DNA of 64,000 nucleotides from Spongilla lacustris (Eukaryota > Porifera > Demospongiae > Spongillida > Spongillidae). The notes under the pieces are model-generated. The model was not told where the DNA came from and searched no databases. It saw nothing but the letters and a program-made list of their open reading frames with translations. Below are positions 34,095 to 44,141 of this stretch, piece after piece (position 1 is the first letter of the stretch; the number at the start of each line of letters is the position of its first letter). The position numbers and the translations under genes are program-made. The stretch is taken from assembly GCA_949361645.1 (NCBI GenBank), contig OX442416.1, forward strand, positions 5,308,629 to 5,372,628. The letters are read 5' to 3'.

Positions 34095-34888
34095 TGTGTA
34101 AGTTTAAAGTGACCATTGTTTTAACACATTCAACCTCATGTACTTATTCCATGCATGTCAATTATCGACAATAAGGGTGTAAGTATCGACGACGTTACAG
34201 TAGCTTTTCTTACATGTATGTACTTATTCCTCATCATGATGGACACAATATAGGAAGTAAGTATCAGCAATGTTATTTGCAGATTAACATTTCATTCCTT
34301 GTCACCATCCATACTTCAATGTAGGGAGTAAGTGTTAATGATTTAAAAATAATTATTGTACCTTAAGCAACATGGTTACTTATCCCTTATTACCGGTATA
34401 CAGCATGTAAGTACGATACAAAATGCATTTCACCTGAAGTTGCCTATTTATTTCTTCTTACCATGAATATTTCTATGAACAATGCAGTGTGTAAGTATTA
34501 AGTATTTTGCTATTTACACCTTAACTTGCACATTTCCATCATTGTTGTGAACACATTATTAGCCTGTAAGTATGAATGATGTAATGTAATATATTGCATA
34601 TTTATTCCTTGTCACAATGGTACCATGTATGAAAATGTCAAGATTGTATGTACCATCAAAGTTGTAATGCAACAGGTATAACTTGTATCCATTCCTTATC
34701 ACCACGCATACATGTAAAAAAAAAAGAAAGTATGTTGCAATCATGCTGTGTTTCTCATTTTCATCTTAATGTATTTTTACCATGCACCGTGAATAATGCA
34801 GTGGGTAAGGATCAATTATGCTGGGTTTCCCATCATACATACATGTACATGTATATCATGGGGATTTTTTTTTGGAACAATTTAGGGG
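34095..34888 (+). CDS. Putative microexons 19-29 of the array
   Basis: TGT 34095; GGT 34176; GAA 34254; GGA 34325; CAT 34404; TGT 34488; CCT 34563; ATT 34643 (donor gtatgt); AAA 34727 (donor gtatgt, acceptor within an A-run, weak); TGG 34802 (donor gtaagg); GGG 34886 (donor gtgagt). This is the most regular part, eleven consecutive 3-nt blocks at spacings of about 70-85 bp. Confidence 0.5.
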
Positions 34889-34971
34889 GTGAGTATAAGC
34901 CACATTGCATTTCATATTGCCCCTTCTCATCTTATTCTTTATCACCACGGATACTTTTGTAAACAATGTAG

Positions 34972-35589
34972 AAAGTAAGTATCTGTGACACTGAATTTTC
35001 TTTTCACCTTTCAATACATATATACATTTATTTCATTGTCCCCATGGATATATTTGAACAATGCAGTGCGTAAGTATCAATACACAATTTTCGATACATG
35101 TAGCATCTTCATCTTAACATGCCTAATTATTACATATGCGACCATGGACACTATTATGAACACTGTAGACGGTTGGTGTCAATGATGTTGTATTATAACA
35201 ATACTTATTCCTGTCACCATGGATACTATCATGCATGAACACTGCAGTATGCAAACGTAAGTAACGTTATCATACATGTATAGCCTTTCTTAGCATACTA
35301 CACACTTGTTCTTTTTCCTTATGCATGCTATTTTGAACATTGCAGAATGTAAGTATAATTCTCCATTGCCCCCTAATATTGAATATTCTATGACACTATG
35401 GATGCTATCATGAAGGTAAGGCTGTAACCTTATTATACATTTCCCATCATAGCATACTATTACTTGTTTTTTTTTTTCATTATGTGTACTACTACGAATA
35501 TATTGCAGCCGGATTATGTAAGTCTCGCCATGAATTATCATGCATCAATATATTTGTCACCATGGATACTAACATGAACACTGCAGGCC
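34972..35589 (+). CDS. Putative microexons 30-37 of the array
   Basis: AAA 34972; TGC 35067; ACG 35169 (poor donor gttggt); a 9-nt block TATGCAAAC 35248; AAT 35346; a zero-length AG|GT junction at 35415 that resembles a recursive splice point; a 9-nt block CCGGATTAT 35509; GCC 35587. The unit ending at 35586 contains the perfect branch-point word TACTAAC about 12 bases before its AG. Confidence 0.45.
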
Positions 35590-35671
35590 GTAAGTAACAT
35601 TGATGTTGCATTGCTCCTTAACATTGATTACTGCCTTTGATCATGGATACTTTAATGAACAAACAATGCAG

Positions 35672-36350
35672 TGGGTAAGTATTGAGATTTGAATCCTTGC
35701 CTCTTATAATGCTTATTCCTTGTCACTGTGGACATTAATAATGCAGAAGGTATGTAACAGCGATGTTGCGATGTAATACAACATTTCTTCTGATCATGGA
35801 TACGAAAAAGATTCGTGTAAGTACATGTGCTTAGCATGATGTTGCATTTTCCACTACTTACTCCTTTTCATTCTCATTGTGAACAATCCAGGAGGTAAGT
35901 GTAGCATTGCACCTTTCTACAGCTACATGTATAATATTATATAATATTGTAAACAAGGCTTTTGTAAGTATGAAGGCATCATTTGGAAAGAATACTTAAT
36001 CTGAATTGCCATGGTTACTGTCATGAACAATACAGGGAGTAAGAAATGTCACTTTGATATGCGCACTTTATGTTGTCTCCATACATACCATTATGAAAAA
36101 TGCAGTATGTAAGTGTTAAGGAATACTGCAGTTCATGTTAACCATCAGTGAGTGTATGTATTCTTTTATCACCATGGATACTAATATGTAGTCTGTAAGG
36201 ATCAATCTGATTTCTGCCTCTTGACTTGTTTACTGATATCTTGTCTGGCACTATGAATGCAATGCAGTGCTAAGGTAAGAATAATAATTATTAAGATATA
36301 CATGTACACGTAACTATGGTCAATGGAATTATGAAAAAAAAAATCAGCCT
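35672..36350 (+). CDS. Putative microexons 38-47 of the array
   Basis: TGG 35672; AAG 35747 (donor gtatgt); ATTCGT 35811 (6 nt); GAG 35892; GCTTTT 35958 (6 nt); GGA 36036 (donor gtaaga); TAT 36106; TCT 36192 (donor gtaagg); TGC followed by TAAG at 36268 (7 nt, or zero length if the second AG is used); CCT 36348 (donor gtaagg). The array then fades. Confidence 0.45.
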
Positions 36351-36380
36351 GTAAGGTTACATTTTCTATTGCGGTTCAAT

Positions 36381-37340
36381 ACTCCCATCCATTTATTCTT
36401 TTCTAACCATACCTATTTCCAATTGCAACTTATTAATCACTTTATCATTGTTGCTATTAGTTTGAAGGTATTTCAAACTGTGTTTGGTAATTATTCTGCG
36501 GTGGTGTTTTCATGTGTTGTTATCTTTCTATTATTCTGACATTTTTACATCAGAAGAATGCCATTTTGATTGTAAGGTGAAGTGAACCCTTGTTAACATG
36601 GGTGTACTTTATTCATATTTCAACAACCACATTTATATCTTCTTGAAAGTGCTGAACTTGAAATTGCTGAACATTGAACACTAGAAGTTATATGCAGATA
36701 GGACATTCATGCAATGAGTAATCATTACATGGAAATTTTTGCATTAGAAAATGGAACAGAAAAAAATGTGTGTGGGTAGGTGGGGGGAGCCATATATCAG
36801 TTAATGAGCACTCATAGGAATTTACACATTAAAAGGTTGTTGACCTTTGTGGTATTCGATATGACTGACAAGAAAGGTTTTGAAGATTCAGAACTGTTAC
36901 GAGGCTGACATTGACCAAATTGCATCCTTGCTGGGAGGAAGACTTACATGTATACCAGTTCACTTACTAGCCAATAAGGTTGGAAAACAGTTTACGAACT
37001 ATCCATCATTTCTTATCATTCCTCATCTATAATTTCCTTCAGTGGCGTGCATGATCATAGATGAAGCTTTCAAAAAGTCATGATACAATTTAAATATATT
37101 AACTGAATTTCATAACTCATGTTGCAACGGACATATTTACACTGATCACATATGCTACTAACTAAACTTGGTATATAGAATATCATATATATAGTACTAA
37201 CTCAGCCATGGATGATAAATATTGTTCAGTCTATCAACAATGTTATTCAGTTTTTATATAAAAGTAGTGATACAAGCGAAACTTTATCTTCTCCGTTTTC
37301 TTATTCATATGACAGCAACAGGTGTGTCCATCATCTCTTC
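36381..37340 (+). other. 3' side of the microexon array; possible terminal exon
   Basis: A strong acceptor (pyrimidine-rich, ..ttttacatcag at 36552) is followed by a phase-0 frame of eight codons (KNAILIVR) and TGA. It could be the last exon of the array gene, but a frame this short ends by chance easily. A single additional unit-like block (cag, 6 nt, gtaagt) occurs at 37352-37357. The rest is AT-rich without genes. Confidence 0.25.
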
Positions 37341-37587
37341 CTTCATGACAGTACTCTGTAAGTTAAAGTGATCTGTCTCAACTCAACTTTACCTCACTCC
37401 GATCCATGCACCAGATGATACATTCAGCATGCTTAAATGTGTAGTTACACTTAATAAGCAGGGTCCTTCACAAGCAGCTACAATGCATGTGCCCACCAAA
37501 ACTGTTTGTATTGAAGCCATACCCACTGTACATGTATGATATCAGCAATCATACATCTGACCTCTGCTTAGAGATTGATCATCCAGA

Positions 37588-38060
37588 TTTTATGTCTATT
37601 GTCCAGAATGTCCACCTTGGAGGGGGGGGGGGGGGGGGGTACAATTGTATACCTGGGTGGACAGCAAAAACCTTTTTTGCCGTTCGGTCATAGAAGGCAT
37701 TTAACGGTACTGGCTTGCACAACAAGTCTTTTCAGAATTAGTCAGAGATAAGTAAGGCTTTAATCCTTTTGGTACATGTACTTGTAAAACGAGCCGTGCT
37801 AGCTAACCTATCCATTACGCTCCGTGCGGATCAGTCGGAGCACAATGGATAGGTCTGCTAGTACGGGACATTTTACGAGTACCGAAAGGATTTAAGCTTT
37901 ACTTATCTCGGCCCTATCCTGAAAAGACTTGTTGTGTAAACCAGTAGCGTGTAATGCAACCAGGCCCCTTCCATGACTGAATGGCAAAAACTTGTTTTGC
38001 TGTCCATCCAGGTATCAAATTGTACCCCCGGGTGGACATTCAGGACAATAGACATTTTTA
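37588..38060. mobile_element. Foldback MITE, about 470 bp
   Basis: Left end tgtctattgtccagaatgtcc and right end ggacattcaggacaatagaca (first 20 bases matching) are inverted. Inner blocks (ggtggacagcaaaaac, acaacaagtcttttcag, taagcc/ggctt, gcggatcagtcgg region) pair as well, giving arms of about 220 bp and a very short loop near 37840. A poly-G run of about 20 lies in the left arm. Non-coding. Confidence 0.85.
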
Positions 38061-38317
38061 TTTCCTGAAGTTTAAGTATGGCTAACTTTAAGGCATTATG
38101 TCAACCAATGTTTGCCCCACAACCTGAATTTTAGCTGGAACGTCATTCAAAATTATGAACAGCTCAGGGTCTGGCAATTTTTAAAATTATCTTGGACTTC
38201 AGATAATGTCTCCAATGATTTGTTTAATGGTAGGTATGCAGTGGCAGAGAATATAGGCATGACAGCAAGCATCCACTGGTGTTGGCTGCTCACTATTGGT
38301 AAAATAAAGTTGCATGT

Positions 38318-38965
38318 ATAAGGGGAGGAGTAGGGGGAGGAGGGGAGGAGTAGGGGTAGGAGGGGAGGGAGTAGGGGTAGGAGGGGAGGGAGTAGGGGTA
38401 GGAGGGGAGGGAGTAGGGGTAGGAGGGGAGGGAGTAGAGGTAGGAGGGGAGGGAGTAGGGGTAGGAGGGGAGGGAATAGGGGTAGGAGGGGAGGAGTAGG
38501 TATAGGAGGAGTAGGGATAGGAGGGGGTAGGAGGGGGGGAGTAGGGGTAGGAGGGTGGAGTAGGGGTAGGAGGGGAGGAGTAGGGGTAGGAGGGGAGAAG
38601 TAGGGGTAGGAGGGGAGGAGTAGGGGTAGGAGGGGAGGAGTAGGGGTAGGAGGGGAGGAGTAGGGAGGGGAGGAGTAGGGGTAGGAGGGGAGGAGTAGGG
38701 GGGAGGAGTAGGGGTAGGAGGGGAGGAGTAGGGGTAGGAGGGGAGGAGTAGGGGTAGGAGGGGAGGAGTAGGGGTAGGAGGAAGGAATAGGGATAGGAGG
38801 GGAGGAGTAGGGGTAGGAGGGGAGGAGTAGGGGTAGGAGGGGAGGAGTAGGGGTAGGAGGAAGGAATAGGGATAGGAGGGGAGGAGTAGGGGTAGTAGTA
38901 GAAGAGAAGTGCAGGTAGTGGTAGTGGTAGGTAAGGGGAGGGGAGGAGTAGGATAAGGGAGGAGT
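38318..38965 (+). repeat. Purine-rich minisatellite GGAGGAGTAGGGGTAGGA
   Basis: About 40 copies of a 15-18 bp unit with single-base variants across 650 bp. The complementary strand gives long Pro/Leu/Ser frames that are not genes. The all-purine strand could form triplex or G-rich structures. Confidence 0.95.
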
Positions 38966-38979
38966 CTAGTAAGTAGGTG

Positions 38980-39365
38980 CAGCTGGAGCATGTTGAGAAC
39001 TCAAAAGAAATAAGGTGCCTCCAAACCACTCGCTAAAACGCGAGTCTGATTGCAAAATGCTATCATAAAGACTGTCCAGCCCAGCTTGAACATCTTCTAT
39101 GCATTTTTGAAATAGTACCTTTGTCCCCAATACAACTTCTATTAGTGAGCAGCCGACACTTATATGTGCATTTCCATTTTAGTTGACACATGCTGTTATG
39201 ATGTATCTCGTCCGCCATTATACACCTATCATTCAGGTCTACTGGTATAGCACCAAGCTGCATTGTGTGGTTGTAAGAGGCATCATAGTCTGAACTAGCA
39301 GGATGGTACCTTACCCCAGCTAGAATGTCACAATCTGCATTTTAATTGCATCAATAGCACAAATA
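38980..39365. other. No supported gene
   Basis: A 66-codon minus-strand frame at 39063-39263 has several Cys but no recognisable pattern or splice support. Confidence 0.35.
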
Positions 39366-39371
39366 TCATGG

Positions 39372-39485
39372 TGTAGCGGCTACGGGCTACCAAGTATATG
39401 GAGAACCGGATTTATCTGAGCTGCTAGTTAATTAAACACACACGTGATTGTTTTTTGGTGTAGAGTGTACATGTGAATTGCTACA
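39372..39485 (+). repeat. Short LTR (5' copy) of a Ty3/Gypsy-like remnant
   Basis: The segment begins tgtagcggctac and ends gaattgctaca (TG..CA). Its 3' 80 bases recur at 39741-39823. It is followed by gtggtgaccctgag, which resembles a primer-binding region, and then the gag start. Confidence 0.6.
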
Positions 39486-39515
39486 GTGGTGACCCTGAGA
39501 CGTTTAACGTTTAAA

Positions 39516-39740
39516 ATGTCGGAAGAACATGCGGTGTCGCTCAAGCTTCCAACCTTTTGGTCTTCGCAACCCGAAGTTTGGTTTGCGCAAGCAGAAGCAC
39601 AATTCAACTTGCGCAAAATCACTGCAGATGACACAAAATATTACTACGTCCTCGCCGCATGCCGCACTCGACCAACCTACGGCCACTCGTCTTCTAGACC
39701 TGATTAGCCACCCTCCAGCCGACGACAAATACAAGGGGTT
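39516..39740 (+). pseudogene. Gag-like fragment of an LTR retrotransposon
   Basis: An ATG opens MSEEHAVSLKLPTFWSSQPE followed by VWFAQAEAQFNLRKITADDT, the standard start of Gag in invertebrate Ty3/Gypsy elements (L-P-x-F-W..P..WF.Q.E.QF). A 7-base duplication (tgccgca) near 39657-39670 shifts the frame before the next block, ALDQPTATRLLDLISHPPAD. The fragment then joins directly to a second partial LTR, so nearly all of gag-pol has been deleted. Confidence 0.7.
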
Positions 39741-39823
39741 GAGACCGATTTATCTGAGCTGCTAATTAATTAATCACACACGTGATTGTTTTTTGGTGTA
39801 GAGTGTACATGTGAATTGCTACA
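39741..39823 (+). repeat. Partial second LTR
   Basis: From gatttatctgagctgct to gaattgctaca it repeats 39404-39485 with a few changes. Its 5' part is missing where it is fused to the gag fragment. Confidence 0.65.
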
Positions 39824-40512
39824 ATGTAAAAATTCACTTGCTTTTTTTTTGTGTGCAACGCACCTGCACTATAAGCTTCACTAGCAGCTGCATGTGCAGA
39901 TCTAGCACAGATCTCTTGGGTGGGTACTATTTAACTCATCTGTTTCGAGGCTACATATATATTCCACCAGTATGCTATATAAATTACCAACAGTCACCTC
40001 TAAAAAGAGTTACAAACAGAAGCCATGTGAAAACTAGCTGTTACACCTTAACCTAATAAATATTTATTGTGAAAGGGCAATGTCAGGCTTTGACCACTAA
40101 CAGTTTTCACAACAACAATGAAATGACCTCCTTTTGTGCATAGGATAGCAGTAGCCCTACAATGCTGCACAGATTTTTATTATAAGACTATCATCAATTT
40201 GAAAGCTTGTTCATTTTACCATACCCAGTGACAACCAGGCACAATAATTATTTCATGTATGTTGATGTACAGCTACACAGAACAACTAAGACACATTTAT
40301 ACACAAGGTATGTGACCTCTCAGTCACGTGGATACACAAGCCTGACAAGGGTAAATTGAGCACACATCACCAAACCATACAACGCATATACATGTAAAGT
40401 TTATAAACTTAATATAAACCTATATACATACACATACATGTACAACACTTATTGTACATGTATATCACTCAGTCAAATTCGAACCTTTGGGGTTTAGAGA
40501 TATCTTTCTATC
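39824..40512. other. No supported gene
   Basis: AT-rich sequence with short frames and many acatgta words. Confidence 0.4.
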
Positions 40513-42096
40513 TACAGTGGAAACCATCACACTTGGAACAATAATTTTTTGGTACTTTTATTGACAACACTTGAATTTATTTCAATAACAATAAGCTCAA
40601 ATGCAAATCTGACAACGTAGGTATAGTTTAAAACTATTTTTCAATATAAACTGAAAGTTAAAAAGCATCACGTGACTATTTACTTTTGTTATTAACACTT
40701 GTTGTGACCCCAGTACTAAAACAATTTAAAGCTGAATTCCTCCTCCTGTAGACAATAGATCTTAGCCAAATTTGCAATATATCTAGAGAACAAGCATCAC
40801 CAACCTTTGGCCGCGTCCGTTTTTAAGTCCGGTAAATAGTTACAGTTTTATCGAGCTGGATGTGCGTTTTTAGCTCGTACAAGCTTAGGGATGCTATTTC
40901 GTAGTACGCTCTCACTGAACGGATATATTTCGTCTCCGACTCGTCACATGTTAGATCTATCGGAAAAGCGTACTTCGGAGGCGATAGACTCTCCTTTGCC
41001 GTTAAAAAAGTGCTATCAAAGACGAGTACCTGAAAACCTCCGCCATTTCCCTATGAATTGCATTTGAAACGTCATCATAGCGTCATTTTTCGTATGAATA
41101 TATTTTTCATGTGACGTCTTCGGTATATGTTTATCCAGTGGGTGCAAGCATACATGTAGATCTAATATCTATGGTGCAAGTGCTGTCAATGGAGATTGCA
41201 AAAAGCCACTCACGACGAACGGCTATTAAATCAGCAGCATCAATATGGGCAGGCCTAGAAATGGCAAAGAGCAAGAGGCAACGCCAAAAGCTGGAGACGA
41301 AAAGCGGTGGAATAAGCGGTCTGGATGGTAGGCCTATCGGTACGCTGGACCGCTTATTCCACCGCTTTTCATTTCCAGCATTGGAGTTGCCTCTTGCTCA
41401 TTGCCGTTTCTAGAGGCCTGCCCAGATTGATGCTGCTGCTTTTACTAGCCGTTCGTGGCCCACAGGTACTGGATAAACAAAGACCAAAGACGTCACATGA
41501 AAAATATATTCATACGAAAAAATGACGCTATGATGACGTTTCAAATGCAATTCATAGGGAAATGGCGGAGGTTTTCAGGTACTCGTCTTTGATAGCACTT
41601 TTTTAACGGCAAAGGAGGGTCTATCGCCTCCGAAGTACGCTTTTGCGATAGATCTAACATGTGACGAGTCGGAGACGAAATATATCCGTTCAGTGAGAGC
41701 GTACTACGAAATAGCATCCCTAAGCTTGTACGAGCTAAAAACGCACATCCAGCTCGATAAAACTGTAACTATTTACCGGACTTAAAAACGGACGCGGCCA
41801 AAGGTTGGTGATGCGTGTTCTCTAGATATACTGTAAATTTGGCTAAGATCTATTGCCTACAGGAGGAGGAATTCAGCTTACAATTTTTTTTAGTACTGGG
41901 GTCACAACAAGTGTTAATAACAAAAGTAAATAGTCACGTGATGCTTTTTAACTTTCAGTATGTATTGAAAAATAGTTGTACACTATACCTACATTGTCAG
42001 ATTTGCATTTGAGCTTATTGTTATTGAAATAAATTCAAATGTTGTCAATAAAAGTACCAAAAAATTATTGTTCCAAGTGTGATGGTTTCCACTGTA
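40513..42096. mobile_element. Giant palindrome, 1.58 kb, TACAGTGGAAACC ends
   Basis: The left arm (40513 to about 41321) and right arm (about 41347-42096) are inverted copies with only scattered differences and a loop of about 25 bp. The outermost bases are tacagtggaaaccatcac and its complement. The CAGTGGAAACC terminus next to TA resembles pogo/Tc1-mariner-class ends. No transposase is encoded. Transcripts crossing it would fold into a double-stranded RNA of about 750 bp. Confidence 0.9.
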
Positions 42097-42915
42097 TTAC
42101 CCGTGCGGTAGCATTTTTTTCCTGCAGCATGTTGAAGTTCAGCTGTCCATCGTTCTTGGAATCGCACTTTCTTTTCGCAGAAGCGGAAGCGATGGATCAT
42201 CCCTACTAGTAATACATGGCTGCATGCTGAATTTTCGTTGCACCGTTGCCTCTTTAAAGATAGTTTTGGCTCGGGTGTCTGGTGATATAGTTCTTCCTCA
42301 GCAGTTAGTTTACAGTAGGCTCGGGGTTCCGATGATATTGTTCTTGGACTTTAGCTTTGCTCTCTTCTGTAAATATTTTCTTTATGTCCTATTTAATGCT
42401 CAACTAAATAACAAATTACATCTATGGCCGAATGGCCTGAAACACTAGCTAGCAACTGTAACAAGCCATCCCCACGAACATACATATATAAAAATTCTGA
42501 ACCTATTAGTACCATTGACGTTCTTTGAAATGGCTCCCGTGGCGAGTTTTTCCCCCAATAAAGTTATCAACATATGTATTTATGTTATCAGTTCAAGGTC
42601 CACGTGTATCTGACTCAAAAGGGCACTACCGCTTGAAATTCCGAACGTATTGGCACTATTTGCGTTCTTTGAAACGGTTTCTATCTCGCGTGTTCTTTAC
42701 AAATGAAGGAAGAAGAAAAATGGCTCTAATCCGTCGGGGGACGAGCCCTTTGTTCTCTTGAACCACACGGTTGTGTGTGACGTCAAGCAAACACGAAACG
42801 GCTCTTTTTTGACTTCCTGGTCGATACTGACAACTAGCTAAGCGATGCGATTGATAGGAGTCCCGATAGAAGCGTGTCCCGTTTTTTAAATGATATTCAT
42901 AATCGGGGTCAAATC
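42097..42915. other. No confident gene
   Basis: A minus-strand frame at 42656-42949 (with DPDYEYHLKNGTRFYRDSYQ) has protein-like composition but is not recognised, and it overlaps the arm of the next MITE. Short local duplications (cgttctttgaaa near 42519 and 42662) occur. Confidence 0.3.
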
Positions 42916-42918
42916 CTA

Positions 42919-43245
42919 TAGACCTTTTCCATTGTGGGCGTATAAACAAACGTCATCGTATAAACAGAAAATGTCATAAAACAGGGGCGTATAAACATAT
43001 AAACGTCACGCGCGCCTAAAACCTAGTCTCGTGCCCAGACCCATGGCATCGCAGCTGCGGATGAATTACATTACCGCTATGCAAGTGTGTATTCATCCGC
43101 AGCTGCGATACCATGGGTCTGGGGGCGAGACTAGGTTTTAGGGTCACACGTGACGTTTATATGTTTATACGCCCCTGTTTTATGACGTTTTCTGTTTATA
43201 CGATGTCGTTTATTTGTTTATACGCCCACAATGGAAAAGGGTCTA
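42919..43245. mobile_element. Hairpin MITE, 327 bp
   Basis: Left end tagaccttttccattgtggg and right end cccacaatggaaaagggtcta are inverted (the outer bases are TA). Inner words ctagtctcg.gcccagac and catccgcagctgcga pair as well. The arms are about 150 bp with a loop of about 25 bp. The word TATA stands at both junctions, a possible target duplication. Confidence 0.9.
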
Positions 43246-43835
43246 TATGAGAGTTAATTTAGATACATTGTATATGTTATTAAGATTACTTATTGCGCCG
43301 CAACACCAAACCGTCCCGCAGGAAAGAATCGTGCACGTGGATATGCAAGTCGAACAAAAATCGCAATAGAGTCTTATAAAAATTGGTGAGCTTTTTCATG
43401 TATACTGATAGGACCTACATGTAAATATAAGCATTGAAACAGACAATCACTTTGAAAGCAATGCCGCAAATGCTAGAGTGGAACCACGTATAAATGACCC
43501 AGTAATGGCACCGTGTTTCTATGCAACCTATGCTTTTTATATATTATTGTTTACATGCATAGCTTTGTAGTGACATAAAGGGGATAATAAGAGACTTTAT
43601 TTGAAAAAAAAATTATTTGATTTTTTATTTTGCATTTTTTCAAGTTTATAATTGAAATTACAACACAACATTATATCAGAGGCTCGGTAGGTGAGTTTTA
43701 CTTTTACAGCCCGGCATAGTATTGATGTCACTGATGTTGTTGGAGTATGATCTGGTTGTATAGTTGGGGGTGGGTGGGAGGGGCTGCTGATGGTAGATCT
43801 TGTGCAGATCCCTGCAATGGGCTTGCCAATAAACT

Positions 43836-44075
43836 TTACCTAGTACCTAGAACGTAGCTCTCACCCGGGTCCTCTACTGTCACTCTTTTGCTTTTCGAAT
43901 GTCCTACTGGCCATGGGTTGTAGGTCAGATGGAAGTACCACTTTCCCCTGTCACTACGGAAACGGATCGTCTCATCCCCACTTTTAATGGATGTGCAAGG
44001 AATCTGTCCTGATAAGTATTTTTCCCACTCTCTCTCGTGCACTGGTTTAGGTTTCTTTCCACCAAGGCTTGCCAT
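43836..44075 (-). CDS. Small intron-less protein of unknown family, 79 aa
   Basis: An ATG at 44075 opens MASLGGKKPKPVHEREWEKY, continues with a basic/aromatic stretch including SDRGKWYFHLTYNPWPVG, and ends ..GESYVLGTR-TAA at 43838-43836. An in-frame ATG 22 codons upstream (44141) is possible, but the sequence before MASLGG is less protein-like. No introns, transmembrane segment or signal peptide. Composition and the W-Y-F-H-L-T-Y core look like a genuine small conserved protein, yet I cannot name its family. No lesions are seen. Confidence 0.55.
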   Translation of the reverse strand: MASLGGKKPKPVHEREWEKYLSGQIPCTSIKSGDETIRFRSDRGKWYFHLTYNPWPVGHSKSKRVTVEDPGESYVLGTR

Positions 44076-44141
44076 AGAGTAGGGTTGAGCCAAAACGCAG
44101 CGCGCGCACGACTGGAATGTATATTTAACGCCCGTTAACAA

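Larger units (their letters stand above)
32330..36380 (+). other. Array of about 47 splice-site-flanked microexon units
   Basis: About 47 degenerate units, mostly 70-130 bp apart, share this plan: pyrimidine-rich TTATTCCTTGTCACC, then ATGGATACTATTATGAAC with branch-point-like TACTAT or TACTAAC, then AATGCAG, a short variable block, and GTAAGTAT. The distance from AG to GT is 3 nt in 37 units, 6 nt in five, 9 nt in two, 12 nt in one and 0 nt in one; one further unit reads 7 or 0. Read as codons in array order, the 57 codons contain no stop and include five or six Cys. The flanks are conserved while the triplets differ in almost every unit. Long ORFs are absent, as expected if coding is split between introns. 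Two explanations fit: a micro-exon gene with single-codon exons, or an ORF colonised by introner-like introns. A plain satellite with accidental splice-like motifs is the null hypothesis. Groups of units follow. Confidence 0.6.

Noticed and set aside
32330..36380. CRISPR array or simple satellite reading of the 85-bp units
   Set aside because: CRISPR does not fit: repeats are degenerate, spacers are similar to each other, and there are no cas genes. A simple satellite remains the null model but does not explain the variable 3-nt block between conserved AG and GTAAGT.
38199..39029. Proline-rich 276-codon and 232-codon frames on the minus strand
   Set aside because: They are translations of the purine-rich minisatellite; the composition follows the repeat and no domain is present.
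41111..41525. Open frames at the centre of the 1.58-kb palindrome as a gene
   Set aside because: The frames occur in mirrored form in both arms and have no known domain, so the palindromic element explains them.
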